In this document: piece by piece, positions 45,229-55,754 of the stretch | How positions within the stretch are numbered: the stretch's first letter is position 1 | Layout: the number at the start of each line of letters is the position of its first letter | Source of the DNA: Rhodocollybia butyracea | Taxonomy: Eukaryota > Basidiomycota > Agaricomycetes > Agaricales > Omphalotaceae | NCBI GenBank assembly: GCA_015501585.1 | Contig: JADNRY010000116.1 | Coordinates: 1-64,000 of the forward strand | Length of the DNA stretch: 64,000 bases | Reading direction: 5' to 3' | Notes under the pieces: model-generated | What the model was told of the DNA's origin: nothing | The model's database searches: none | What the model saw: only the letters and a program-made list of their open reading frames with translations | Translations under genes and position numbers: made by a program

Positions 45229-47601
45229 TCAGAGCTTGAGCCCTACGTTAATGTGGACAGCTTTCACTTGGGTATATCTGTGAGGGTTGTTAGTAGTGAG
45301 ACTCAGCTGAATAGCCAGGACACTCACGTTTCGATCGCGTATGCACCTAGCTCACGACCATAGCCAGATTGCTTGTAACCTCCGAATGGAACGTTGTATT
45401 CTGTGGTAACATTGCAGTTGACCTAGGAAACGTTGGGTAAAATCCGACTTCAAGAGGAGAAGCTACGACTCACAAAGGCCATACCAGCCTCCAAGGCGTT
45501 TGAAACTCTGACCGCCCTACTAACACTTTCAGTAAACACAGCAGAAGCGAGGCCTGTCTTTATCATCAGATGATATCGTTTACAAGAGATCAAGACTGAC
45601 CGTATTCAGTGTCATTAGCCATCTCGATGGCCTCTGGGATAGACCTGTCAGACGTTTGAGAGACACACATGATAAGACTTCACTAACCCTCTTCAGTTTT
45701 GAACTTAACCACCGCTGCTACCGGACCAAACACTTCTTCCTGGAGGATTTTCATATCGGGAGTACATTCTGTAAAGATAGTTGGGTTGATAAAGAACCCT
45801 TCGGACGTCGTGTGACTCGGACGGTCGCCGCCAATGAATGCTTTGGCACCTGCTGCTTTGGCGGAATCGATGTAATGCATTACGCGCTGGATAGCCAATA
45901 AGACATGCTAGACCAGGATTATAGAACGAGTTCGTACATCGAATTGGGTTTGCGACACTACTGGTCCATGTGCAGTACCTTCTGAGAATGGGTCTCCTGT
46001 TTTTGCGCTCAGGCCCTGCGCCGCAGTACTGAAAGCTTTCATAAAAGTATCATATATCCCTTCTTGCACAAAGATACGCGATCCAGCGATGCAGACTTGG
46101 CCTGGAAGGTCAATTTAGCAAATAGTCCATGGCGTAGATAATTCATAGCGAACCCGAATTGGAGCTGTGAAAGTTGGAGGTCAATAACTTGTAGGCAGAT
46201 TCAAAAAGGCAACAGACAAGATTGCAATAGCAGCCCACTTGACAGCTTGTTCTACATCGGCATCATCGAATATGATATTGGGACTCTTGCCTCCTAGCTC
46301 AAGCGAAACGACTTTCAAGTTGGATTTCGCTGAGGCTTCCTGAATCTTTCGACCTGTAATGGCGCTTCCGGTGAATGCAATCTTCCGAATATGAGGATGC
46401 ATTGCTATTGCATGGCCGGCAGTTGGCCCTGATGTAGAGCGGCAAGGTCAGCCTCAAAAAAAGAACTTGAGCGGAAATTTACGTGCCGTATCCGGGAATG
46501 ATGTTCACAACACCTGAATAAATGTCAAGACTCAGCACGCTGAATGGAACAGTCTCTTCGCCAGCACGTACCAGGGGGGAAACCAGCTTCATTTACTAAC
46601 TCGCCGAACTTTAAGGCAGTAAGAGGTGTAATTTCGGATGGCTAATGATTAAAGTTAGGTATCATTTGCGACTGCAAAGAGCATTGGGGACTAGCCTTCA
46701 GTACGACTACATTTCCAGTGGCTAAAGCAGGCGCTATTTTCCATGAAAGCATCGTCTTGATTAATTTTGAGGTTAAAACAAGCTTCGGAAATTGTAATGG
46801 TTCGTACCAGGGGATAATTCCAAGGTATAATTTGGCCGACGACGCCGTAGGGTTCATGCCTAGTATATGCTAGTTTGGCTTCGCCGGTCTTTGTTGAAAG
46901 ATGTCAATCAGTGACGGCGTTCGCCAACGGCAGAGTAGTTCTACCTCGATAGTTTGGCCGTGAATCTTGTCAGCCCACCCGGCATAGTACTTCAGAGTTC
47001 TGAGGGTAAGACCCATGTCAGCTATTCTAGATTCAGACCATGGCTTCCCTGTAAAATTGGCGCTTAACACCGCATCCCCGCAATGGTAGAGGGAGTGACT
47101 ACATACCAACATCCAAGCATTCTAAAGCTGCGAATTCATCGATGTTGGCTTCGAGGAGATTGGCGAGCTTCATCAACAATGCACCCCTTTGGGCACCGTG
47201 GACTTTGAGACCCCAGCTCGTTTTGTACGCCTGGGATGGACATGAACAATCTCGGAAATGGATCAATAGAGAATATATCACCTTCCTGGCTGCTTCTACA
47301 GCAATGTCGACATCCTTCTCGGTCGCCGCGGCTACCTTTGTGAGGAGCTTTCCAGTAGCTGAGAAACGAATGTGATATTAAAATTGGGAGCAAGAAAATG
47401 AGACTCGAATCATACAAGGATTGATAACACTGATTGCGATGATAAGTACTTGAGTTAATACTACTGATTCGTGAGAACTCACTCGATAGTTCCACCGTCG
47501 ACTGCATCGACATACTTTCCGTTAATGAAAAGACCGGTGTTGCAAGACACGCTTCCCTTGTAAGCGGGTGTGTCCAATTCAATTTTGAACGTCCCAGGCA
47601 T
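45229..47601 (-). CDS. Aldehyde dehydrogenase (NAD(P)+ dependent)
   Basis: Class 1/2-like aldehyde dehydrogenase. The start [20 protein letters not shown] leads to [14 protein letters not shown]. Further exons give [55 protein letters not shown] (cofactor site), [36 protein letters not shown] (general-base Glu), [16 protein letters not shown] (catalytic Cys), [17 protein letters not shown] and [17 protein letters not shown]. It ends [12 protein letters not shown] at 45229. At least ten introns are present. The catalytic-Cys region uses an 11-nt exon (46154-46164, CTCCAATTCGG in mRNA sense) between introns of 53 and 52 bp, giving IFSNSGQVC. The exon join near IIPW (about 46770-46820) is not clear to me. 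Substrate cannot be told. Confidence 0.88.
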
Positions 47602-48041
47602 GATATCCAGTGACGAAAGATGGCTATGTCTGAATTCTTGACATCATAGTGTCTTATATACTTAGTGCTCCCGGGAAACCCACACCTACCTTACCCGAAA
47701 AAAGATGACAAACTAATTGTGGCTAACAGGTGACTATCGAGATGTTGCAAGCTGCGATAATGTGATAGAAACCCAGTGGGAAATTCATGAGAACACACCG
47801 ATCCATGGAGCTGTGATAACTGGTCGAGGTATGCCAGTAATAAGTGTAAGTTGAACCTTGAATATCAGGCGTGTAAAACGGAATCCCGTTCCGAAATCAA
47901 CTTAAAGGTGGTCAGAATCAAGCTTTCCCAAGCATTGTCACAACAAAAATGGATAGAATTACACCACGCCGAACTCCGCCTAGCAGTTTAGGGAGTACTG
48001 GCTGTGTCATGCTAGATTACCTGAACAGTGATTGCTACAAC

Positions 48042-49401
48042 TTAACCCGCTTTGGGTCGCTCTGCACCCTTCAGACTTTCCTGAACGAGTTCAGAGAATT
48101 CCTCCATCAGAATGGTCTCTCTTCTTTCACGCTCCTCCTTCTGAAGCTTCAGAATACCCCGCTTCTCCTCGGCACTGATGACCTGGTTTTCCTTTCTGAT
48201 ACGTACAGCGTTCATCCTACGATGTCGGCTTCCACTCATCACATACCCCACATCCTCATACTTGGCGATTTCATCTGAAGTAAGACCGATTTCGCCACGA
48301 CGAGGAATGCGCGACTCGGTGCCATCTTGCAAGAAGGCTGCCATAGCGCTACCTTCTCCGCGAAGCAGAGCACCACCATATGACCGTTCGTCAACGCGTT
48401 TAGCATTAGCTTTGATGACTGGTTGAGGGCCAACAGCGTCGTCGTCGTCGTCATCTGAGCCACTAAAGTCACGGGTAAGGGCAGCCGGATTTGGGAGTTC
48501 CGAAGCCGGAGGAGGTGGAGGAGGAACCATGACGCCGGAGCTAGATTCCTTGACAACCCAACTATCGTTGTCATCTTTGAGCGTTGGGCTACGAGACCTG
48601 CGGGAACTAGTGGCACGCTTCGGTGATCGACTGCGGCTGTAGTTCTTCTTCTGTGACCGATATTCGTCCCCGTCCTCACTTTGTCGTCGACTTCGAGAAC
48701 GCCTTCGTTTTTTCTCCCGTTTTTCTTCTTTCTTCTGCTCCCTCTTCTTCCTTCTTTCCTTCTTCTCTCGCCTACGGCGCTCTTCTTCTTCAGAATCAGT
48801 GTCGGACGAAATTGACAGCTGCCGTTTGGGCTTTTTTCTACTAGATTTGCTTCGCTTTGGAGACCTGTCATTGTACTTTGTGAGTGGCGATCTATATGTT
48901 AGTAGGAGAATAAACGTACAGTTCACGAGCTGGAGCCTTTGGAGAAGGAGGCCATACGTCCACTGTCATATTCTGCCTCTGTAGTCTCCGCCTATCGAGT
49001 TGTATTAGTCTGTAAATTCTGTGAAAGAGATAGTAAACACACGATTCTAGAAAATCAGCCCCTCCGCCGCCTCTTGGAATATTATATGCATCATGCGGAG
49101 CCGGATCTCTGTCGGAAGGCTTTCGGTTGGGATACATGCTTTCGACATTTTTCTCTCTGGGAGGAGATACTGGACGTCTGTAGTCTTCGTATTTCGGACT
49201 AGATCTCCTGTTTTCCCGTTCGCGGCCTGAATATCTTTCCCTTCCTCTGTCTTTTTCTCTATCATTTTCTCTGTCGTCGTATCTGTCTCGAGGATCGTAT
49301 CTGTCTCGAGGACTACCTCTTGGTCTAGGAGATGGTGACCGTCGGCGAGAGGAAGAATCTTGAGGGACAAGGCCCATGCGAGAAGGGTGTACCATAGCCA
49401 T
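48042..49401 (-). CDS. NKAP: NKAP family nuclear RNA-processing protein
   Basis: Homologue of NKAP / SynMuv-domain proteins, nuclear factors tied to splicing and transcriptional repression. The start at 49401 gives MAMVHPSRMGLVPQDSSSRR. An RS/RD-rich head follows (RDRYDPRDRYDDRENDREKD), then FLES, RRLQRQNMTVDVWPPSPKAP and a basic RS segment. The conserved C-terminal domain includes YGGALLRGEGSAMAAFLQ, RIPRRGEIGLTSDEIAKYED, VGYVMSGSRHRRMNAVRIRK, ENQVISAEEKRGIL. One intron lies at about 48990-49041. A second, very short one (28 nt, 48892-48919; donor GTACGT, CTAAC, acceptor TATAG) is needed to join ARE-L to SPLTKYND. Length about 430 residues. Confidence 0.88.
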
Positions 49402-49689
49402 GGTGGTTGAAACAAGAAGAATAACCTCGGGCCGTCGGAGCCGTCAAGTGATTGTGACTCAAATGCTTTCAAGCGCTTCAGCTTTTTGGTCACTTGGAAA
49501 ACCCGTATCAGAATTATTCTTTGCAGCGGGGTACAGCCCCATATCTGTCGTAATCTCTGGCTGGTAAGCTTGATAGCGACAAATGTTTATAAACTCCGAG
49601 TAGCCTCCGTCCGGGCTCCGTTCTCACTACTGTCAGACATATTGCTCATCTTGCGTCCGCGCATCCTCCGTCGCAATGGTATATATACT

Positions 49690-49697
49690 TATAAAAG
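49690..49697 (+). promoter_or_regulatory. TATA box of dehydrogenase gene
   Basis: TATAAAAG lies 49 bp before the ATG at 49746, in the 344-bp divergent spacer shared with NKAP. Confidence 0.55.
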
Positions 49698-49745
49698 ATA
49701 TAGGCCATGAAATTATCCATTAGAAACTAACCAACTTCCCTCGCA

Positions 49746-51015
49746 ATGCAGAAAGCCCTCATCGTCAAAGAACCCAAAGTACCGTTTACGCTCGTCGATG
49801 TTCCCATCCCGAAACCTGGTCCAGGGGAACTTCTAGTCAAAGTTTTAGCCTGCGCCTTGAACCCTGTTGACCATGCCATACAACTTATGGATATATTACC
49901 TGGCACCACCTATCCAGCAGTCCTTGGTTTTGATATCGCAGGTGATATAGTTGAAGTCGGCGAAGGTGTTGAAGGATGGGTAAAGGGTGATAGAGTGTAC
50001 ATATTCCATCTGCCACTTTGACGTGTTTATTGACTCGAATATCCACAGATTTTTCCCCGCCAATGGGTACAACTATGGTGGGTTCCAACAGTACACGCTG
50101 GCTAGTGTTGATGCTATTGGGAAGGTCCGTCAGTTAGCTCAGCCCGTCCTGCGTCGTCTGATTGTTTTTCCGGGTAGATTCCTGCCCACATGAGCTACGC
50201 CGAGGCCTCGAGTATCCCTCTGACATTTACCACCGCCGCCATTCCGTTAATGTCAGTCAACCCGATTGGAGCAGGCTTAAACCCAACTTTTGATTCCAAG
50301 GTCAACTTCAATGGCGAAGCTGCCCTGGTCATAGGTGGAGGGTCGTCGGTAGGGCAATTCGGTATGTATATGAGCTTTTTTCTCCTAATTTCTCACATCG
50401 TACTCGTATTTCTAGCCATTCAAATCCTCAAATACGTCGGATACAGCACAATCATAACATATGCTTCCGCAAAGCACACAGAGTTCCTCAAGTCCATCGG
50501 CGCAACCCATGTCGTCGATCGTGCAGAAGTCCCCATCGATAAACTCCCTGAAGCCGTTAAATCCATAACCTCCTCGCCCAATGGTATTAAAACCATCTAC
50601 CTCGCCGTTCTTCGCGATGACGAAGTATTCAAGATGGCGTACACATGTCTCGCCCCAGGAGGCCAGATGGCTACTGCGCTTCCCCCGCTGATGCTCGAGA
50701 GTGAGAAAGCCAAGTTGCCTGCTAACGATGGGAGAAAACTTTACGGGGTATGGGCTTCAACGAGGGTTGAGCCAAATATCGCGTATGGCAAGGGGATGTG
50801 GAAGAATCTACCGGTGCTTATGGAGGAGCGGGTTATCAAGGTATGTCATACATACGTTGAGATTTTGACCGATGTTTCTCATTCAACGCTCCTAGCCAAA
50901 TCGTGTTGAGATTCTTCCTGGTGGGCTCGCTGCAGTCGCGGATGCCTTGCCAAAATTCTTCCAAGATGGCGTCAGTGGTGTTAAGCTGGTGGTCAACCCA
51001 CAGGACACCGCTTGA
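49746..51015 (+). CDS. Medium-chain dehydrogenase, quinone-oxidoreductase/enoyl-reductase type
   Basis: A medium-chain dehydrogenase/reductase without the catalytic-zinc ligands of true alcohol dehydrogenases. The GroES-like N-terminus reads MQKALIVKEPKVPFTLVDVP, PGPGELLVKVLACALNPVD and YPAVLGFDIAGDIVEVGEGV, then GDRVFFPANG across an intron. The Rossmann fold is visible as ALVIGGGSSVGQFAIQILKY, split by an intron at about 50362-50414. The rest includes FLKSIGATHVVDRAEV, CLAPGGQMATALPPLM and LPGGLAAVADALPKFFQDGV, ending VVNPQDTA at 51015. Four introns. Such proteins use NADPH to reduce enones or polyketide intermediates; no biosynthetic cluster is seen around it. Confidence 0.85.
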
Positions 51016-51309
51016 TCCAAGCGAGGGTTTATCCACCTTGCCTCTAATTGAGCTGGTATTTTATTATTTATGTTTAGAAATCTCCTCTTCGTCTACTTAT
51101 TTATATATCTCGGAAATGTACTACGGTAAGACTTAATTTTGTACTTGGGCATTCTAGTAGACCATTGATATCTTTTCACTCTTCCTGAAAAAAGCACACT
51201 GCGAACGCGAAAATAGTAAGGGTAGGACCCGGGAGATACGTCGATCTGTACCCGATCCAATCCTTCCATCTACACCGCATACATACTGACTCGACAGGAA
51301 TAGAATATC

Positions 51310-51380
51310 GCCCCAGGCTGACTACTGCGATTTCTCCGTTCATGTTCGAGAGTGAGAAGGTCAAGTTACAAATCTTCCAG
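51310..51380 (+). pseudogene. Relic copy of part of the upstream dehydrogenase
   Basis: The stretch CGCCCCAGG...CTACTGCG...GTTCGAGAGTGAGAAGGTCA matches 50652-50720 of the dehydrogenase gene (CGCCCCAGGAGG, CTACTGCGCTT, CTCGAGAGTGAGAAAGCCAA) with substitutions and deletions. It is a short decayed tandem fragment. Confidence 0.6.
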
Positions 51381-51607
51381 ACCCCGAATGGTTTTATACA
51401 TCCCATAGTGTGCGATAAACACAATTTAAAACAAGATAGAGGCTAGATAAGACGCTGATATGAGTTCTTTTAATGCAATTTGATTTCTATCTGTTTGAAA
51501 AATAAATAGAGCCTGAATTTACAAGGATAGTTGGTCGGGGAATATAGTACTGTAAGGTAGGCTCATAAATACCGACTCGTGAGCACCTGCTTTAGCCAAT
51601 AATCTGT

Positions 51608-53194
51608 TTATTCCGGGGTATAACCTGGTGGGACTTCCAGAGTCAACCCAGGATCTAAAGCTTCCTGTTCGACTCCCCTTAAGCCACTGTCTGTATGCAC
51701 TGTAACCATCTGATGTTGCTGTATATACCCTTCGGATAACTGCTGGTCTCTCTGTTCAACTTGGTCTTGTATGACAATAAGCCGCTGCTGGAGCTTCATT
51801 AACATCGCGTTTGCAGGAGAGGATGGACGACTGTCCATATCAGCTAGTTTGCTGCGGTTAGCGGCACCCAATGCTGATTCTTGTTCATCAGATATATATT
51901 ACGTGAATTGGATAAAGATCCAAACCTGATGGATGTTTTTCGTATATCGTTGATCCAAAATCATGGCCCATGTTCTCAGATTGAAAAGGGTAGGCATGAA
52001 GTTCTTCCTGGCGCTTCAAGCGTTTGGATCTCCTGACCCACCAAATAACCACCGTCCCCATAACCAGTGCTATCACCGCTCCTAAAACAACTCCAACTAT
52101 CAATCCAGTGTGTGATTGGCTCTTTCCTGGTGTGGGGCTTCCAGTAGTAGTAGAGGGAGGATGTAGAGACAGCGGAGCCTGTTGCGCTGCGGTGAGTGAA
52201 GTCACCAGGAAGTAATTGATGTCGAGAGGCATTCCTTCGGCCGTGCCATTGAAAGCGACCACTACCGTATGTTCCCCAGCGGCAAGGTTCGACGTTGTGA
52301 ACAAGTGTTGCTTTTGCAATAATTCTGAATTACTGCCAGGCAATGAAACTAGGACAGGATCCTGCTTGTCAACCGTGTATGTCGCGGCACCTGAGATGCT
52401 GCCATTCAGGTTCCCATAAAGGGACAGAGAAGTACCTAGCGCGCGAAAAGGTCCAATTCTGAATACTATTCTGAAAATACCAACTTACCGTTGAACTTCA
52501 TTGTGGCTTCAGAGCCTTGGATGGCGGTGACCATTGAAGAATCGGACGCGGAGGGGTCATTTGTTGGACCCCAACCTGGTCCAAATGTGAGCATACTGTA
52601 ATTTGATGGGTTAGTTGTCTCTCCATTGCCCGCCTGCAATATTTCCCCATCAAGTACTGGATTGGCTAGACTCTCGTAGGTGATAGAGTCAAAATACCAA
52701 TCTGAGTCAATGTTTGTGACGTTTATTATTAGCTCATGCTCTCCAGGGGAAGATCCAGGTTTGCTTGAGTCAGCTCGACATGCAATGTTGTTGTTGTTTG
52801 TGAACCCTTCATGGACTGCCAGGTTAAAAAAGTCCGTATCTTTTCCATCAAGAGAGCATCTGATGCTAGGAGGCTGGGTATGAGCTGCCCCGTCTATAGT
52901 TCCGTATACTCCCAAATATGAAGACCCTGCCAGACGAAGGATGTGGATTGTCAAACCGCCAGCCGTCCGATTTCAAGCTAAAAGCTCACCATTAAACCGA
53001 AAACTTATAGAGCCATTGCCGGTTGTGTGATGTAATGTACTGTTATACGCAGGGCCGGTCATGCTCATCTCGTCGATGTCCTCGTCATTGTCAGCAGAGT
53101 CACCAGAGGTACCCGTGTTAGACACGAGAGACCAGGATCCGGAATAATTGAGCCTTGGGTCTGTGTCATCAACAACAAACCAGACAGTAGACAT
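51608..53194 (-). CDS. Single-pass membrane glycoprotein with two beta-sandwich-like ectodomains
   Basis: A common but uncharacterised Agaricomycete architecture. The start at 53194 gives MSTVWFVVDDTDPRLNYSGS. Two ectodomain repeats follow, each with an asparagine-rich N-glycosylation pattern and a FNG turn: ISFRFNGE then YLGVYGTIDG, and MKFNG then LSLYGNLNGS; between them is WYFDSITYESL. A Ser/Thr/Pro stalk (PPSTTTGSPTPGKSQS) leads to the membrane helix TGLIVGVVLGAVIALVMGTV with a stop-transfer RRSKRLKRQ. The cytosolic tail includes MLMKLQQRLIVIQDQVEQRD, a short coiled coil, and ends EVPPGYTPE. No classical signal peptide is seen at this start, so an upstream exon is possible. Role unknown; a surface sensor is a guess. 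Confidence 0.75.
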
Positions 53195-54327
53195 TTAGAA
53201 TAAGTTGGCACGTTTCTGGGGGGTAATGAGGTCAAACGGTACGTTGAGATATAAGGTCCAGTGCAGATTAAATTATCGTATGACGCAGAGCAGGACCCAA
53301 CAACCTTTGGCATTTTGCAGACATGCTAAACGCCCGGTGAACATACAGGTTGAAGATTCATCACTGTTGTAGGGATTATGCTGTCACGATTAGAAACCAA
53401 TATTCTTCAGTCTGATTATCATTTGTTTCAGCTACGAACAAGACCAGAAGAATCAGCGGTTGAAACACACCTGAGGTAAACTAGCCGCCAAAACCTGGTA
53501 TTTTCTCTGAATCCCGGGGCAGAAAGACTTAACCCCCTGGAGACCAAGATTGTGTACCTCTTTTAATCATGATACTTTGACTACATCAGCCAAAGAAAAT
53601 GCCCAATTTCCTCACTTTGATATAAAACGGATTTACTTTGAAGTATGATGTTTCGTCTGTGGTATTAAAACATGTGCATCACGTTGGTTCTGAACCCAGC
53701 TGTTCCGAGGATGTAATGTTCATACAGCACCATTTTGCAGGACCCAGATATGACAATCATATCCGTTTCCCTTTAAGTGATGGTATTGATCCCGTTTCCG
53801 TAACGTTTTTGACAAAATTTGGTAATTATTAATCCTGGCTGCGATTCTCAGGCATCCTTCACAGAACTTTCGTGACGTAACACACGAGAATGAAGATTGC
53901 ATGGAGAGTGTGGTAGAAAGACGTGTGATTTGAGGTACTTGGTACATCGGAGCGGCAAATGAGACCGTCGAAAGTGATCATAGATGAGTCTCGTGCGAAG
54001 TGGGCACTGGGATCTAACAACAATCAAATCCAAAAATCCCCTGGTGGGACATCTTGAAGAGCAAAGAATTTGTCCCGCAATCTGCCAATGTCAAACTGAA
54101 CGCTCGAGATGGGATAATGCTATGTAATCTGCTTCACAGAGACTTGGATGTATAGTAAGTATCATGATGCGGCAACCTTTGAGGCGCACCTACTTATGAT
54201 TCACGAAATTCCTTTCTTCGGATGTAGGAGTGTGTTTAGGGTGGAGGAGGGGAGGTAGAAGAGAGTGTAGATCAGGGTTCAGAATGGGGTTCTGGTGTTA
54301 ACACTGTCGATGTGGATGTGATGGGCT
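53195..54327. other. Intergenic stretch
   Basis: I see no gene. It ends at the 7-bp duplication flanking the large TIR element. Confidence 0.4.
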
Positions 54328-54334
54328 GTACTAG

Positions 54335-54365
54335 TAGCGCACTCGGGAACGGCATGGTTCGTTTT
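54335..54365 (+). repeat. Left TIR of the kinase/integrase element
   Basis: Perfect inverted match to 59520-59550. The inner word CTCGGGAACGGCAT is repeated at about 54576-54589. Confidence 0.85.
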
Positions 54366-54708
54366 TTGATTTTCGCCCTCCCGGATCTCAATTGCTGTCA
54401 CGTATTGATTGTATTGAATATTATCTTATCTACTTTTCCATCCTCATTGGCACAAGTCGTTTGCATATAGGTATTGGCAGGTGAGGCCTTTGGGCTGAGG
54501 CCGGGTATGCAGAGCGCTCTCAGATGTGGAAAGTGTTTGCTCGCTGGGTGAGTGGGCACTTTCGGCGATTATCTGCTGCTTGCTCTCGGGAACGGCATAT
54601 CAATTACATATTTTTACGTGATGTTCGCACCGACTTGATCACATGATTTGGTACGGAAAGTTTTCGTACACGTCTTCATTTGCCTCCGTCGACCGACCTT
54701 AAATTCCA

Positions 54709-55593
54709 ATGCAACCTAATGGCGACTATGAGGCTATATGGCGGGCTCTTCCGTTCGACCTATCATTCCTGGATGATGCGGGTCCGACCCAATGGCTGTT
54801 GTGTGAGTTTGATTCCCATACCGAGTATTTAAACTTAAGGTTCAATATAGCTGGCTTACCTGACATGGAATGCAGCGGGATTGATTGTGACGATGGCTTT
54901 CTTGACATTTTGATGACTGCCCGTGCGTGTTTTGTCTCTTTTCAAGGATATTAACTAACACATTTCTCTGTTTAGCTAACGCCGCGCCAAATATCGGTAC
55001 CTGTCCTGTCGACCCCGCTCTTACTTCAGAAATGAATGCAGGAGGCCTCGTAAATGACGTCTTGATGCTGGGGAGTACGTATATATTACCGCCGTTCTGT
55101 GGTATATGTACCATTGACTAACACTAGTTTACAAGACAATGGAATCTGTGCTCTCGATCCCGCTCTTACTGTGATTGATACTGGGCGGGTTGATAATACT
55201 ACTACTTCAGAGGCTTGTGAGGGCTTTCTGTCCGCTAAAGACTGTAACACCATTCAAAAAGGTAAAACTCATATTCTTGATGTGTTTTGCATACTAATCA
55301 AGTGCATTGAAGTCCGAAAATGGCCTGGATCTTGGTACACATTTGAGATAAAAAACGGTTTCATTGTGATGGACACCATCCGTGGTGGAGAAGGAAAACG
55401 CCCTCAAGGAAACTCCAAAGATTATCAGTTTGATGCTGCATTTCCAGGGGTATCATATAAAAGGTCGACAGTCAGTAAGGCTTATGATACGTACAGACAA
55501 CACAAACAGTCAGCACTGTTCCAGCATTATGTTGATATGGGAGCAACAGTGACTGCAACTTGGGCAAAATTTGACCGCGCAGCAAAAGTATGA
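54709..55593 (+). CDS. Probable N-terminal block of the alpha-kinase gene
   Basis: Several exons can be read from ATG 54709: MQPNGDYEAIWRALPFDLSF, CEFDSHTEYLNLRFNIAGLP, then two related short segments (PNIGTCPVDPALTSEMNAGG and DNGICALDPALTVIDTGRVD), and a long exon containing FPGVSYKRSTVSKAYDTYRQ and VDMGATVTATWAKFDRAA. The last part has the look of the module that precedes the kinase domain in Agaricomycete alpha-kinase proteins. That comparison is from memory and moderate in strength. A donor-like AAAGGT or AAAGTA near 55588-55700 leaves it open whether this block splices over the antisense integrase gene to the kinase block. If it does not, it is a separate unknown gene. Confidence 0.45.
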
Positions 55594-55754
55594 TTTTGCT
55601 TTCATATTTGACTTGGAATAAGGCTCTTGTTATAACTTAGTAGGGCTGGATAATTAAATTCTCTTTTGTTCTATATGGTATACAGACTGATGAAAAAGTA
55701 AGTTCACAGTGACTGACTACTCTGCAACTTCTCCAGTGTCAAATTGTACTATAA

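Noticed and set aside
48178..48871. Other-frame open readings across the NKAP gene
   Set aside because: They arise from the RS-rich low-complexity codons; NKAP's conserved domain fixes the frame.
49746..53194. Secondary-metabolite cluster around the enoyl-reductase-like gene
   Set aside because: No synthase, terpene cyclase or tailoring genes lie next to it.
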